Shown here: piece by piece, positions 34,214-45,026 of the stretch
Numbering within the stretch: the first letter of the stretch is position 1
Layout of the letters: the number at the start of each line of letters is the position of its first letter
Source: Triangularia verruculosa
Taxonomy: Eukaryota > Ascomycota > Sordariomycetes > Sordariales > Podosporaceae
Reading direction: 5' to 3'
Assembly: GCA_033296885.1 (NCBI GenBank)
Contig: MU863925.1
Span: 62,001-126,000 of the forward strand
Length of the DNA: 64,000 nt
Notes under the pieces: generated by a model
Database searches by the model: none
What the model was told of the DNA's origin: nothing
Seen by the model: only the letters and a program-made list of their open reading frames with translations
Made by a program: the position numbers and the translations under genes

Positions 34214-34599
34214 AAGTGGGTAGGGATAGAATTCAACCCAGGAAAAAGTGAGCTCATCCACCTCACTTCCATCATAAGGCTGAAGCGCCCTTGTATTAAC
34301 AAACTATCGATTCTAGAAGAGGGCTATACAGGGCTGCAATCAGTAGAAAGCGCGAGGTTTCCGGGGACCTGGCTAGACAACTAGGAAACTGACCTTCGAA
34401 ACATACCAGAAGAAAGTACTGGAAAACGAGAATACCTGAAACTGGTAGCTATGGACCACCTCTCGGAGAAGACGTACGAGTTCGCCTCGAACGCACAAAG
34501 ACGATATGCAATAGGGTTATCAGAAGTGTCATGTCATACAGGGCCAACATCAGCACACCCAACGCAAAACCACGGAAATTTCGAGGAATAGTACAAAAC
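34214..34599 (+). mobile_element. Degenerate LINE (non-LTR) reverse-transcriptase fragment
   Basis: Translation from 34214 gives KWVGIEFNPGKSELIHLT and later ARFPGTWLDN. This is the reverse-transcriptase thumb pattern of Tad-like fungal LINEs (F-P-K-SELIHFT, then LGVWLD). The frame meets TAG at 34382. In a second frame from 34456 the segment TICNRVIRSVMSYRANISTP resembles the conserved block just downstream (VRPVLTYGAxVWxTP). At least one frame change and several stops are present, so it is a dead fragment without ends or ORF1. Confidence 0.6.
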
Positions 34600-35356
34600 T
34601 GATGAAAGAACAGACGGAGTGCCTTCCTACCGTTTTGGAGCGGACAAGCACACTCCGACCAGGGACGTTGAGCCCGAAGCCAGGTGCGCTCCTTGCACCT
34701 CTGCCTCAGAATGGGTGGCAAGAGCAGAACATAGAATGGAGCGAACAGGAATAGCAACACTCATCCGCAGTCCATTCCCGCGCAAAGATCTCTGCGAGAC
34801 TACCGACGGAACGGGAGAAGTTGGCCTCGCTCTGCAAGAGCAGCACCGCCAAACAGTGGCCTTCGCAAGGCAGAGTGGTCAAAACAGTGGCGTGAGGCCA
34901 GCGATTGGAGCGGATGAACAATCGGCGCCATGGTTAGGAGATCGATGCCTACTTTTCATACTTGGAGGGCAATGGAACTTTCTTGTCCGGAAGACATTTT
35001 TCCTGTCCGGAGTACAATTTTCCGCTGTCCCCCCTTTTTCTTTCGGCTGCATGCGACCCCGGCCGGTGTTAGCCGCCTTTTCGCTCCGCCCTGCGCATGA
35101 AAACTTTCATTGGACACGGCCGGATTTTGACCGTCTCTAGTTTCCAATCTTGTTATTTCGGCCCTGAAGAGTGTGCTGAAGAAAGGGGGATCGGGCTCAC
35201 CAGCAACGACATTGAAGCCGAATATCATTTGCGATTGTATGCGTATTGATATATTTCAAGTATTTGAAATTTGAATTGAAGACCATTAGCCATCATTCAA
35301 AGCATTTCCTAGCTGCCCGCTTTACAGTGCTAGTCTTTTTGTTTAATGTGTGCTCT

Positions 35357-37204
35357 TCAAGCTACACATCTCTCCAATTCACTTACCACCTGTCGCTCAA
35401 ACGCCACATAGAGAGGAATCTGCGCCGGCTCACCATCACCTTCCTCGCCAGATAGCTTCGTTGATCTCCGGCTGAAGTTGTTATGAAGACAGCGCTTCGT
35501 GGCTCTCCAGTAGATTTCGCCCATCTGATTGCGCAGCATGTCACAATAGACTCCCTTGGCCTTCTGACGAAAGTCGTCGTCTGACTGGCAGCGGTCCCTC
35601 AAAGCCGGTAAAGCCATCCACAGCCCTATCTGTAACAAGACGAGGCCGCATGAATAGATATCGTACTCGGGCTGAAATCTCAATCGGGGAAATGTCGACT
35701 CGGCCGCTTCAGCGCTAAAAGAATCAGGATGGCTCGAGAGACGGATAAGATCCTTAGTGAGCGCGTAGCCCTGTCTCGATATCGATATGCTCTGAGAAAG
35801 CTCGGACGGTTGGTCGGGCCGAGAGAGATACCAGCCTGATAAGTACAGCTGGGGCGCGGTGCTCAATGAAAGTTCCGAGAGATCTACAGGTTCAGCAGCG
35901 GTGTTATTATGTTGATTCCCAAAGCAGAGTAGGTTGTCTGTGCGAAGCGATTTATGCAGCCAGCCGATAGAGTGAAGGCGATATACGGTGGTAGTGAATT
36001 CCTTCGCTATAGTGAACCTGTGGCCGATAGGTATAGGCTTTGACCCTAGCAGGTCAAGGAGCGATCGTTGTACAAGTGGTGGTTCAAACATGCCAGGTAC
36101 CACGAGTACCAGACCAACCCTCGAGTTCTTCCGATCTGCGACTATGGCTATTGACTGCAAGGTCCGCAACTTGGTGTGTGATGTGTTTGCCTGGTTCCAC
36201 AATCTGACAAGTTTCTCTTTGCGAGAGAATTGGTCGACGGTGATGAGAGACTTGTTGCTGTAGTAGGTCCACTCAATCATGACTGACTGTCCCTCTAAGC
36301 TTGAGAATGACCGTGAAGAGCCTATTCCTAAAGGATGTATAAAATCTTCGGGATCCAGCACAGGGGTTGGGAACACGAAGCTTGTCTCGTGATCTGATTG
36401 TGCCGACGACGGCCCGGGCTTGTTGGGTTTGTATTCAAGGCCTGGATTCAGAAGCTTGTCCTCCCTTTCCAACTCTGTCTTGATTATTACCAAGTTCTGA
36501 GTTTCGACTCCTAAGATAACGCCTTTGCAGTTGTGTTGTAGCGCAGCATCCGTTGTTCGACGCTCGATGTTAGTTTTGTCTCTGATTGAAAGAAATGTAT
36601 AGAGGACATTGTTGAGGTCGGCGATCTGTTTGGTGAGGCTTTCGAATGTTTTCTTGTCCATCAGTTCCCATTTGAGGGCGGTACGAGTGCTGTATGACTT
36701 GTTTGACGCCACTTCCGACGTAGATGCAACTGGTGAAGACGAGACGGAGACTTGCGCGGCTTTCTTAGTCCATGGAAGCTTAAGAAATGGCCGTTTGAAG
36801 GAATATGACGTGCTGGTTTTGCGTGGCAGGGTTGCGTCGATGCCTCCGAGTTTCTCTCGTGCTTTGATGAATTCTTTCTCCGTATTTCTTAGCTCGTCGA
36901 TAATCATGGCTGCGATGTGCTCGCTGTCAAATCTCAGCACCTGGCGGAGTTGCTCCTCCAATTGCTTGACAGTTTGAGCCGAGTCAAGCCATGAATCTGT
37001 ATTGCCGACGCTGATACCTATCTCTTTCAGTCCAACCAGGTCACACCATGCTCTGTATCTGTAAAACTCGGCTTCAAGACCGAGGGCTAAGCGCTGAAAA
37101 GACTGGGGGGTGTGAGAGCGGAGCTCTTGAATAAAGACCAAGCAGCCGTATGCCACTTTGGCAAAGGTGAATGCTGCTGCTGCTGCCCCAACTGGGTCAG
37201 CCAT
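35357..37204 (-). CDS. HeLo-domain protein with C-terminal pseudokinase
   Basis: A 615-residue protein. Residues 1 to about 200 resemble the HeLo (HET-S/LopB, prion-inhibition and propagation) domain: MADPVGAAAAAFTFAKVAYG, then FQRLALGLEAEFYRYRAWCD with the usual WxDxVGL-type segment. In fungi this helical domain acts at membranes in cell death during heterokaryon incompatibility. The C-terminal half (about 300-600) has a protein-kinase outline: LHSIGWLHKSLRTDNLL near residue 415-430 and YDIYSCGLVLLQIGLW near 518. The catalytic Asp of HRD is replaced (HKS), the DFG position reads SGW, and no VAIK lysine is evident, so it should be catalytically dead. The start is ATG 37204 (MADP). A GTAAGT at 35386 could splice to a slightly different C-terminus. 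The gene is divergent from the kinase-ankyrin gene. Confidence 0.75.
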   Translation of the reverse strand: MADPVGAAAAAFTFAKVAYGCLVFIQELRSHTPQSFQRLALGLEAEFYRYRAWCDLVGLKEIGISVGNTDSWLDSAQTVKQLEEQLRQVLRFDSEHIAAMIIDELRNTEKEFIKAREKLGGIDATLPRKTSTSYSFKRPFLKLPWTKKAAQVSVSSSPVASTSEVASNKSYSTRTALKWELMDKKTFESLTKQIADLNNVLYTFLSIRDKTNIERRTTDAALQHNCKGVILGVETQNLVIIKTELEREDKLLNPGLEYKPNKPGPSSAQSDHETSFVFPTPVLDPEDFIHPLGIGSSRSFSSLEGQSVMIEWTYYSNKSLITVDQFSRKEKLVRLWNQANTSHTKLRTLQSIAIVADRKNSRVGLVLVVPGMFEPPLVQRSLLDLLGSKPIPIGHRFTIAKEFTTTVYRLHSIGWLHKSLRTDNLLCFGNQHNNTAAEPVDLSELSLSTAPQLYLSGWYLSRPDQPSELSQSISISRQGYALTKDLIRLSSHPDSFSAEAAESTFPRLRFQPEYDIYSCGLVLLQIGLWMALPALRDRCQSDDDFRQKAKGVYCDMLRNQMGEIYWRATKRCLHNNFSRRSTKLSGEEGDGEPAQIPLYVAFERQVVSELERCVA

Positions 37205-37629
37205 TGTCCTCAATTGAGGGGTATCCGATGGTGTTGGGCAGGAGATGGAAGAGCAGTAATGACCAGAGCGACAGCTTCCGGGACGGAAGGAGAAACTGAC
37301 CTGATAAGGTGCTGCTTTGGGTCAACTGAGGTGGTTCTTAAATCATCAAGCCTCACTGTGGCACGGCTCAGCCTCCTGACCCCCAGAAGAGAGCAGAGGC
37401 CTCTTCAAAGTCGAGTTTTGGCCAACCAATATTCCTGAAGCTAGTTGGGAATCGGTCTGAGGGCAGCGTGTTGCCTTCCCTTGATTGGCTCAAATACCCC
37501 GGGTTTCAGCTGCGCCCATTATCGGGCGCTTGGAGTGCGCCTTCCTCTCTGCACCCCCCGAAGCACTTCTGAACCTTTGCCGACCGTGTTTCTCATCTCT
37601 CAAGATCTGTTCATTAGGTATTCATCACC
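37205..37629. promoter_or_regulatory. Shared divergent promoter, HeLo and kinase genes
   Basis: Only 425 bases separate the start codons of the two oppositely directed genes, so their promoters must overlap or abut. No coding signal was seen. Shared regulation is an inference from the layout. Confidence 0.45.
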
Positions 37630-40600
37630 ATGCGCACCGACCTGAACTTTTCCGAGAATGGCGGACAGGAAGATACTGACGTCTTTGATACGTTCAAGAC
37701 CATGACCATACAGCGAGAAAGCATGACTCGGGCTCAGGATGCCTCTGTCAGCAACTCGAGCCAAATGCGAGCAACCTCGCCGGATTTCCTCAACCTGGTA
37801 TCTTTGATGTGTGCCATCTATCAAAGTTACGAAGACAGTCTCCTTCCGATGCAGCAATTCCACCGAACATGGGAGTCCCAGGAAAACGCAGGGAACAGCT
37901 GCATCGTCACCAGTCGCTCTATATCGTCGCCGATTCTTTCACTCACGAATAGAGCCAGGACCGAAGTGTCACAGGAAAGGGTGGCTGTCAAGAGGACGAA
38001 AAGGACGCTCTACGGAGAGGGGGGGCCCGAAGTGAGGAGGAACTCGACATTTTGGTCTTTTCTCAGTGAGCTTCGTGTCCGGTCACATCCACCTTTGCGG
38101 AGCCATCCAAACATAGTCGACCTGAAAGGAATCGCATGGGACTTTGAAGATGATGATGAGGATAAGCCAACGCCTCTCCTTATTGAAGAGTTTGCTCCAC
38201 AAAAATCTCTCGAAACATTTTGGAACACTGAAGACCTCGTCAGTATGCCATTCAAGACCAAGATCAGTCTTTGTCGAGATATCGCTGAAGGGATCAGCGC
38301 TCTTCATGCTTGCGGCATTGCCCACGGAGACATTAAGCCACAGAATATTGTTATCTTTCCACAGGAATCCCAAAGGGGCCTCTTCACAGCCAAACTTACC
38401 GACTTCGGGTACTCCGTCTTTGAATTCGAGGAACACCCTACTCTTCCGGCTTGGACAGAAGATTGGTCAGCCCCAGAAGCTAGCCCCAACATTCATGATG
38501 GTCAACAAATCGACACCTTTCAGGATATCAAAGCGACCGATGTCTATTCATATGGCCTCGTAGCAGTATCAGTCATTCTCGGTAGCTCATTGCTACGCGG
38601 AAGGTTCAGCACGTTTCGAGACCCAGTCAGCATTTCGACAATGAAACACAATGACTCCTTACTGGCACATACTCTGGAAGTAGTTGCGACAGAGGACAGA
38701 ACTCAACTCCATTCGGACTTTGACATGAGCCTTGTCAGGAGGCTGTTGGCAGTCAGCCTCACGAAAGACCGTTCGCTTCGCAGTATCACTAGATGTACAG
38801 ACGTCTTAGAGGAACACGAGAAGTCGTATTACATAGCAGCAACACAGGAGGTTCAGCAACGGAAAAAGATAAGCTTTTCGCCATTAGAGAGCCCACCTCC
38901 AACCCAATCTGTAAGTTACCTACCTTACTACCTATCTTCTCGGTTTAAGGGAGGACACACTTGCATCTTGTTGCCGGCCGCCATGCGGAATTTCAAGGCA
39001 TGAATCATATAACGATTGTCTTTACTCATTGGCTTCTAGATATTGATTGGCTATCAAACCCTTCGCCATTGCAGTCATTTGGTCAAAGCAAAAATTGTAT
39101 CAGAGTTAAACAGAACTGCCGTTGATCCCCAGAACCAACGACGACCAGAATCTGCCTGGGAGCTTTTCATCTGCTACTTTGTTGGATTCGGCGTAGACAA
39201 AGATTGGAACGCCGCTTGTCGATGGCTTACCAACGCGGCTATGGAAAGTCTTGTTATCGCCCAAGCCTATTTCCTCCGTTTGCATGCCGCGATGGGGGCC
39301 GATCCTGTTCAATCTTTGATAGACTTCGACAAAACAAAAGCCCAGACATCACCCAGGTCAAAGATCACGAGATGGCTTAGAAATGCCATTGATCTTGGAT
39401 ATATCGACATTATACCTGACCTGCGTCAATTTCAATACGACTTGCCAGATGGTTCAACAGCTTTCAACGACTCGCTCAAACAGACCGCACGTCAAATAGC
39501 TGAAGAAGGCGCTTCGACTTCAAATCAGCTTCTTCAAGCCGCTTTAACGGGTGATCTGAAGAAAATATCGGCTTATGCGCCAAGTCTAGACTTAAGAACT
39601 GCCAATGCTGTTGATTCTTTTGGAAACAACGCTGCTATTCTGGCAGCAAAATTTGGAAACCTTGAGGTTCTTCAATATCTCTTGGAGAAATCTAGCGTTG
39701 ACATGAGCTGCTGCAACTATGATGGACAGTCAATGTTGCTCGGTTCTGAATGCTATTATCCACCGAAAGCCGGATCTCCTTGGATATCTTCTGAAGGCTT
39801 GTCACTCAAAGAAGGAGGCTTACAAGTGCAGGGTATGCGAGAGAGGTTCACGATTTCGCAAGATCTTGGGGGTTGCAATTGCTCTCAATGGTCACGATGC
39901 TATCATGGCTCTCCAAGTTCACTTGGAGGAACATGGCAAGGAGTTCCCAAGCGTGGATGGCATGGCATTCCGGCACTCCAACCGGGTTATTCCCTTCCAC
40001 ATTCTACCGCTGAACGCGAACTTATTTCGTGGACTTGACCTTCCTACATCACTCATTCGGGCTATCCACCACGGTTCGAAATATGACCAGGCACTACACA
40101 AGACCTTGGACCTTGTACTGGGTAAAAGCGGCTCCAACCCAGACACTATTTACGAGATGATTTGCAGTACTGTCGAGCATGACGAAAGTGATGCTCTTCA
40201 CCATCTTTGTAACATGTATCCTCAATTTACACGAACCGCAAGTCTTTGATCACATGCACTGGAGAAGGACTTTTACAACAACCCTCTTTTTGCGAGCATC
40301 CGCTCAGGCTTCCGCTCAACGTTCAAAATTCTTGTCAGGAACAATGCTCAAATCATCAATCGTTCGGAAACTGGAAAGCGTTGTACCAAGCAGGATTGCT
40401 GCAGGGAAAAGTCGGAACAACATGTCATCAATATGGCGCAGTTGTGTCTGTCAGTCGCAGTCACGGCAGCTCACCGTGACATGTTTTTTATGTAGGTGCC
40501 ATGCTCGCTAACTCATTCAACTGCGATGACTGACTTCCAACATGTAGCAAATATCTCGCTGAACATTGTTCTGATGGCTTGATATTGGCGTCACCAAATG

Positions 40601-42015
40601 AGCTCGACGAGAAGATCAGCGGCCAACCATCCGCCTTCATGGCTCAAGGAATCCTCACGTATTCGTCAACTGCATGCGAACTTCTTATTGCTCGTTATCC
40701 TTCTCTGATTAGTCAACTGGTCCCGCAATTACCTCCTGATCAACGTCTGGAAACATCAGTATCTTACCCAGCAGCCATGAAGGCATCCGTCCTTTCTGAG
40801 GATGCTATTTCGCCCATGGATGCGATGCAGCTTCCAGAGTTCATCTTTTTTGTCGGCTCAGGGGATCACTGTCGTCTTCTTCAGAAACTAAGAGCCAATG
40901 CAGGCCGACGAGGTGCTCAACAGGGACCCAGTCAGCCAAATCACCCAGCTGAGGCCAGAATTGCCTCTTCTAACGATATAGAACTTGGGTTGCAACGCAG
41001 ACCTACTGCCCGAGAAAACGAACCAGGTAGATTTGGCTGGAAATCCTCTCCGTTGACCCGATCAGAGTTCCACTGGCTCCTTCTTGGACTAATCGCCAAT
41101 GGCGGAGATGAACGGCTGTCTTTATGGGGCTTGGTTAAGTCTCAAACTGGACCAAAGTCAGGGAATGAAGATGTCGGCCTGCTGTATTATGTGCGACTTG
41201 CCATCCGATACGGGAACAACAAGGCGCTCGAAGAGCTTTTGAATCTCTACAAAATTCAACAATATCCAAAATCCCTAACCTGGAAAAGTAACTTCGTATC
41301 ACCACTCGACCTCGCACTCTTCATTCTATCCGATAGCAAACACTTCGGCGTGTTCCCAGCACCACGCTCCACGCCTGTGCATTTTCGACCGGCGGATCAA
41401 GACATCACCAAAAAGACTATCGAGATTTTGGGGGCCTATGGGCTGAAGTCCCCGTCTAAACATTGGGAGGTGCTTGGCCTGCTATCCCTCAACTCTGGCA
41501 GCCAGCTTTCTTTCATCCTGCTCTACACCACACTTCACATCGGGTTGATAACCGCCACCCTCGTCCCTCTCATCTATCCAAAGCTCGTCGCCGTCCCTGA
41601 GATGACGGTCTTTCCTTTGATCAGCTATCTCTTGAGCATGCTAGTGTGGGGTCCGCTCTTCCTCAGCATGTCCACGACCACCGTGGTAGCCTACTCGTCA
41701 TTGGGGTGCTTCGACTCACGGGCGTTCGGCCCCAAGTACCGGAGGTCTGGCTGGCTGTCGATATCGCTTTACACCATTTGGGGTCTCGTCATCTACTGCT
41801 TTGGGTTCTTCTACCAGCTCTGGTCTCCAGGGGACAAATTCCTCATGATCTTCATGGGCCTCTTTTATGGTTCGTGGCTGCCATTTATTGCTATTTTCGC
41901 CTTGATAGCCTTGGTTGCGTGGCTGGGGAGACTGAAGCACGAAAAGAGCAAGGGAGGCGACGAGGCTCTCAGGATCGATGGGGTACCTACTATTCAGCCG
42001 GTGGTTAGAAGTTGA
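37630..42015 (+). pseudogene. Kinase / Sel1 / ankyrin / multi-TM gene, frame disrupted
   Basis: A large gene of unknown function. Exon 1 (37630-38910) encodes about 100 unassigned residues. A kinase domain follows with VAVKRTKR (Lys about 120), HGDIKPQN (about 232), DFG (about 258), an SAPEAS activation-segment end and DVYSYG, all catalytic residues present. After an intron at 38911-39039 come a Sel1-like repeat (FVGFGVDKDWNAACRWLTNA) and ankyrin-like repeats (NNAAILAAKFGNLEVLQYLL). Near 39727-39742 the frame shifts by one base with no room for an intron, and coding continues (AIIHRKPDLLGYLLKA). A TGA interrupts that frame at 40247-40249, after which coding resumes. A good intron (40492-40547) leads to the last exon, whose end has about four membrane segments (41505-41940). 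Pseudogene, allele or sequence error is unresolved. Confidence 0.7.
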
Positions 42016-42226
42016 TATTCTTGAGGTGAATCTCTCCCAACACCGCTTGGTGTCTGTGGCTTTAATCAACGGTGCCGTTACGCCATTTATTTCCGGCTAT
42101 CAGTTCATTAGATATAATGGAGAACAACCGCTCCATGATTCGTTTCTACCAAATAGCTTGTCCCAGAGTATCACCAATCTGAAGAAGATCATGGCTTGTT
42201 TTTAGTCATCAGTGTGCCGGCCATAT

Positions 42227-42837
42227 CTACTCCTCCTTCTCCTCCTCCCCGACAGCAACAAGCTTCCCAACGACCAGATACTTCTCCATAAACCTTTCTT
42301 CCCACCCTGCCATAGCCTCGAGCTCATCCTTGGTCAGATCGGTCAACGTATCAAGCGGTCCGTCCAGATCCTTAGTGAGCATGTCCTCGTCAAAGCTACC
42401 CTTGGCCAACCCGCGGGACGCATCCCTGCCAGCAAAGTTGGCGTAGGGCCCGCCAGGACCATAGAAGTTCCGGCCCCGGGTTACATCAAAGACACGGCCC
42501 TTGACGGCAAGGTATACGGGCATATCGTTCTCGCCACTGTATGGGAGGAGGGACCGCGGGGTGAAGGTCCGGAAGACGATGGCAGGCTCCTCCTTGGGGA
42601 GAGCGGGAGGCGGGGGTGGCCTGAGGAAGCGATAGGTGGCGTGGAGGACGAGGAAGAGAATGACGATGTTGAGGGGGGTGAAGAAGGAGGAACTGTTGCA
42701 ATGGCTGTCAGCTAGCTTGTCCCAAGATGTAGGATAGAATTCCTGGAGCGGGGAATAGTGGGGGAGACTGCGTACCTGTCTGAAGCGCCCTCTGCTTTGG
42801 CTGCCTCTTGGGCTACTCTCTGCTGAACGTAGTCCAT
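42227..42837 (-). CDS. dap1: Dap1/MAPR cytochrome b5-like heme protein
   Basis: Membrane-associated progesterone-receptor family protein (yeast Dap1, mammalian PGRMC1) that binds heme and supports the sterol cytochrome P450 Erg11. Exon 1 (42776-42837) encodes about 20 residues from MDYVQQRVAQEAAKAEG. The intron is 42693-42775, and exon 2 ends at 42227, giving 175 residues. A single membrane segment (TPLNIVILFLVLHATYRFL, about 24-42) is followed by a Pro-rich linker and the cytochrome-b5-like domain. That domain contains VYLAVKGRVFDVTRGRNFYG, with the heme-ligand Tyr expected in GPYANFAGRDASRGLA. An acidic Glu/Lys tail closes it. Confidence 0.92.
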
Positions 42838-43640
42838 ATTGTCTGGCGATGTCTTGGCAGCTACAATGTAGGAAGAAAGCTACACACCAGTTATGGGTTT
42901 CTTGTGATGGGCTGTGGCTGCACGTTGTTCGGCTTACGGGATGGATCTCGAAGCTCCACCTGGCGTTGCGGTTGGGGAAAAGGTGGAGCCGCCTCGCATC
43001 GATCGCGCAATTCAAGTCCCGGCGGACAGCTGGGTGCACGGGCCATATTAGACGAGAATGATCAGGGATGCCCGCATCTCCAAAAGATGCATCGATGCAG
43101 GGTCCAAGAAGCCAAGGGTCCAGACTGTCAAGCAAGATCGGGTGTTGCTTGCAGCTGATCTTGGTGCCTGAGCTTATTTCAAGATAATCAGCTACCGACG
43201 ACGGCATCTTGGAGTCAGCCGGAGGCCATCTCAACAGATTCACGACAGCACCGTTATCACCAAGAATACCAAAACCCATGCACGCCTGAAATACCCATAC
43301 CTGCGCCCTAGCCGCATTGTACCAGGCTCCTTTGGGCCAACCATGAGAGACAAGCAGAGCACCGCCTCAACCCAAGGGACTATCCCTCTCGCCAAGCCAG
43401 CCATCCCTCGTCCATTGGCCCCCGCAGTCATGAATCTTTGACAGCTCCAGCTGAAGAGATGCATCCCCCACCTTCATTTCCAGTAGGACATTTATCCCTC
43501 AACGCTGGGAGAGATCAGACGTGCTGCGTACATAAGGGTTTGGGGCTGGTCAGTTTCCGGTTCTGTTTACTTTGGCAACCACACCACCTTTGATATCTTC
43601 CAACCCAACAAGTCCATCAACCCTTTCCATACTAGACAAA
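42838..43640. other. Divergent intergenic region
   Basis: About 800 bases between Dap1 (left) and the Gln-rich small protein (right). An antisense-frame ORF covers part of it but has no domain. It is probably promoter for both genes. Confidence 0.4.
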
Positions 43641-44260
43641 ATGGACTTCCTTAACAAGGTCGCCGGCGAGGCCCTCAAGACTCAACAGCCCGCCCAACAG
43701 CAGAAGCAAGAACAAGTGCAGACTCAGACCAGTGGTGGCCTCCTTGGCTCCATTGCCTCTGCTGCCACTCAGTCTACCCAGCCTGCTACCACCACTACTC
43801 AGCAGCAGCCACAACAGACTCAGACCAGCGGTGCTTCCGGCCTGTTCGGCTCTCTCGTCTCCAGCGCCACTCAGTCCACCACCCAGCAACAGCCCCAGCA
43901 GCAACAATCCGGCGCTGATACCCTCCTCAACAAGCTCCACGGCGCTGTAGGCGGCGGTCCTGAGTCTGAGAAGAAGGAGGACGCTCTTGACAAGGGTACT
44001 TTCCACCGGCCTTCCCAAGTATAGACTACATACTAACCAGAAACATAGCCATCGATCTTGTCCAGGAGCACGTCTTCAAGGCCGGTCCCCAGACCAACGA
44101 GTCTGCTGCCGAACAGGCCAAGGACAAGTTCATCGCCGACAGCATCCGTAACGGCTACGAGAAGGCCACCGGCAAGGACTTCCCTATCGCCGCGAAGAAG
44201 GAGGAGGAGAACAAGGTCACCGCGGGGCTCAGCGGTTTCGCCGGCAAGCTCTTCAAGTAG
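43641..44260 (+). CDS. Conserved small Gln-rich protein of unknown function
   Basis: A 188-residue protein in two exons (43641-43995 and 44049-44260; 53-nt intron with TACTAAC branch). The N-terminus MDFLNKVAGEAL is followed by Gln/Thr/Ser-rich low complexity containing two related units, SGGLLGSIASAATQST and SGLFGSLVSSATQSTT. The C-terminal part is ordered and conserved-looking: DKAIDLVQEHVFKAGPQTNE, then AADSIRNGYEKATGKDFPI-like residues (here IADSIRNGYEKATGKDFPI). I recognise this layout from fungal proteins sometimes labelled beta-flanking protein. No biochemical role is known to me, and a stress-related function would be speculation. Confidence 0.75.
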
Positions 44261-44354
44261 ATTTCTTTCTTGTCTCCTTGGTCAGTGCGGGCTGAGAGTA
44301 TATACCCTTCATGATTTATGACTTCAATACAATTATTATGCCCACTCTCAGATG

Positions 44355-45026
44355 TCATTCCACCGAAACCTCAGAACTAGGCCAGTCCATCCCCAACTTC
44401 TTCCTCACCTCCCCATCCTCAATCTCAAACACCCTCTCCTCCGGCACCAGTCCCATCTCTCGCAGCTCCTCAACCATCACCTCCGGCCTCTCATCAATCA
44501 CTCTTTTCAACTCCCGCGCTTTGTCAGTCAGATCCTCAATCTTTACAATCATTCCTAGCCACCTCTCACAAACCTCTCCTCCCGGAATCCCGATTTGGAT
44601 ACTCCTATGCCTCAACTTCTCCATCTTGACATCCCGCTCCGGATCCCATTGGATCCTCACCCCTGTCAGTTTCTTTCCACCATCTTTTTCTTTCTCTTCT
44701 GGGTTGCGGTGAGAGACCACGCCCTGGGAGAGCAGCCAAAGGAAGTCTGAGTGGTTGATGGACAAGGCGAGAATGCGGGACTGGTTGGGGTCTTTGAAGG
44801 AGTAGCCGGAGCGGCAGAGCATCCAGGCCCAGGAGGGCTTGATCCAGGTCATGCGGGTTGTCTTGAAGAGGGGGGAGGCGTTGAGCTTTTGGTGGGTGAC
44901 GGCGGCGGTGGCGATGGCGGGGTTGTAGGCTTGGTAGAGGGTTATCGTTTGGGTGTTGAAGAGGGCGCGGATTTGTTTGTAAGGTATTGGTGACGCGGAA
45001 GCTTCAAGGAATGAGGTTGTTGACAT
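44355..45026 (-). CDS. DUF4291 family protein
   Basis: A 223-residue single-exon protein of the DUF4291 family, found in bacteria and fungi, with no assigned function. Family landmarks are PYKQIRALFNTQTITLYQAY near residue 15-35, AAVTHQKLNASPLFKTTRMT, the TWIKPSWAWMLCRSGY block and ILALSINHSDFLWLL. The C-terminal 70 residues are charged and helical. It faces the Gln-rich protein gene with under 100 bases between their stops. Confidence 0.82.
   Translation of the reverse strand: MSTTSFLEASASPIPYKQIRALFNTQTITLYQAYNPAIATAAVTHQKLNASPLFKTTRMTWIKPSWAWMLCRSGYSFKDPNQSRILALSINHSDFLWLLSQGVVSHRNPEEKEKDGGKKLTGVRIQWDPERDVKMEKLRHRSIQIGIPGGEVCERWLGMIVKIEDLTDKARELKRVIDERPEVMVEELREMGLVPEERVFEIEDGEVRKKLGMDWPSSEVSVE

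Larger units (their letters stand above)
33246..35356. other. Intergenic with LINE relic
   Basis: About 2.1 kb between the xylanase and the HeLo-domain gene, partly A+T-rich (33840-34330). It contains the LINE fragment at 34214-34599. No intact gene was supported. Confidence 0.5.

Noticed and set aside
40205..40270. A short intron that would remove the TGA at 40247
   Set aside because: The only donor-like site (40209) pairs with acceptors that give an intron that is too short (34 nt) or out of phase.
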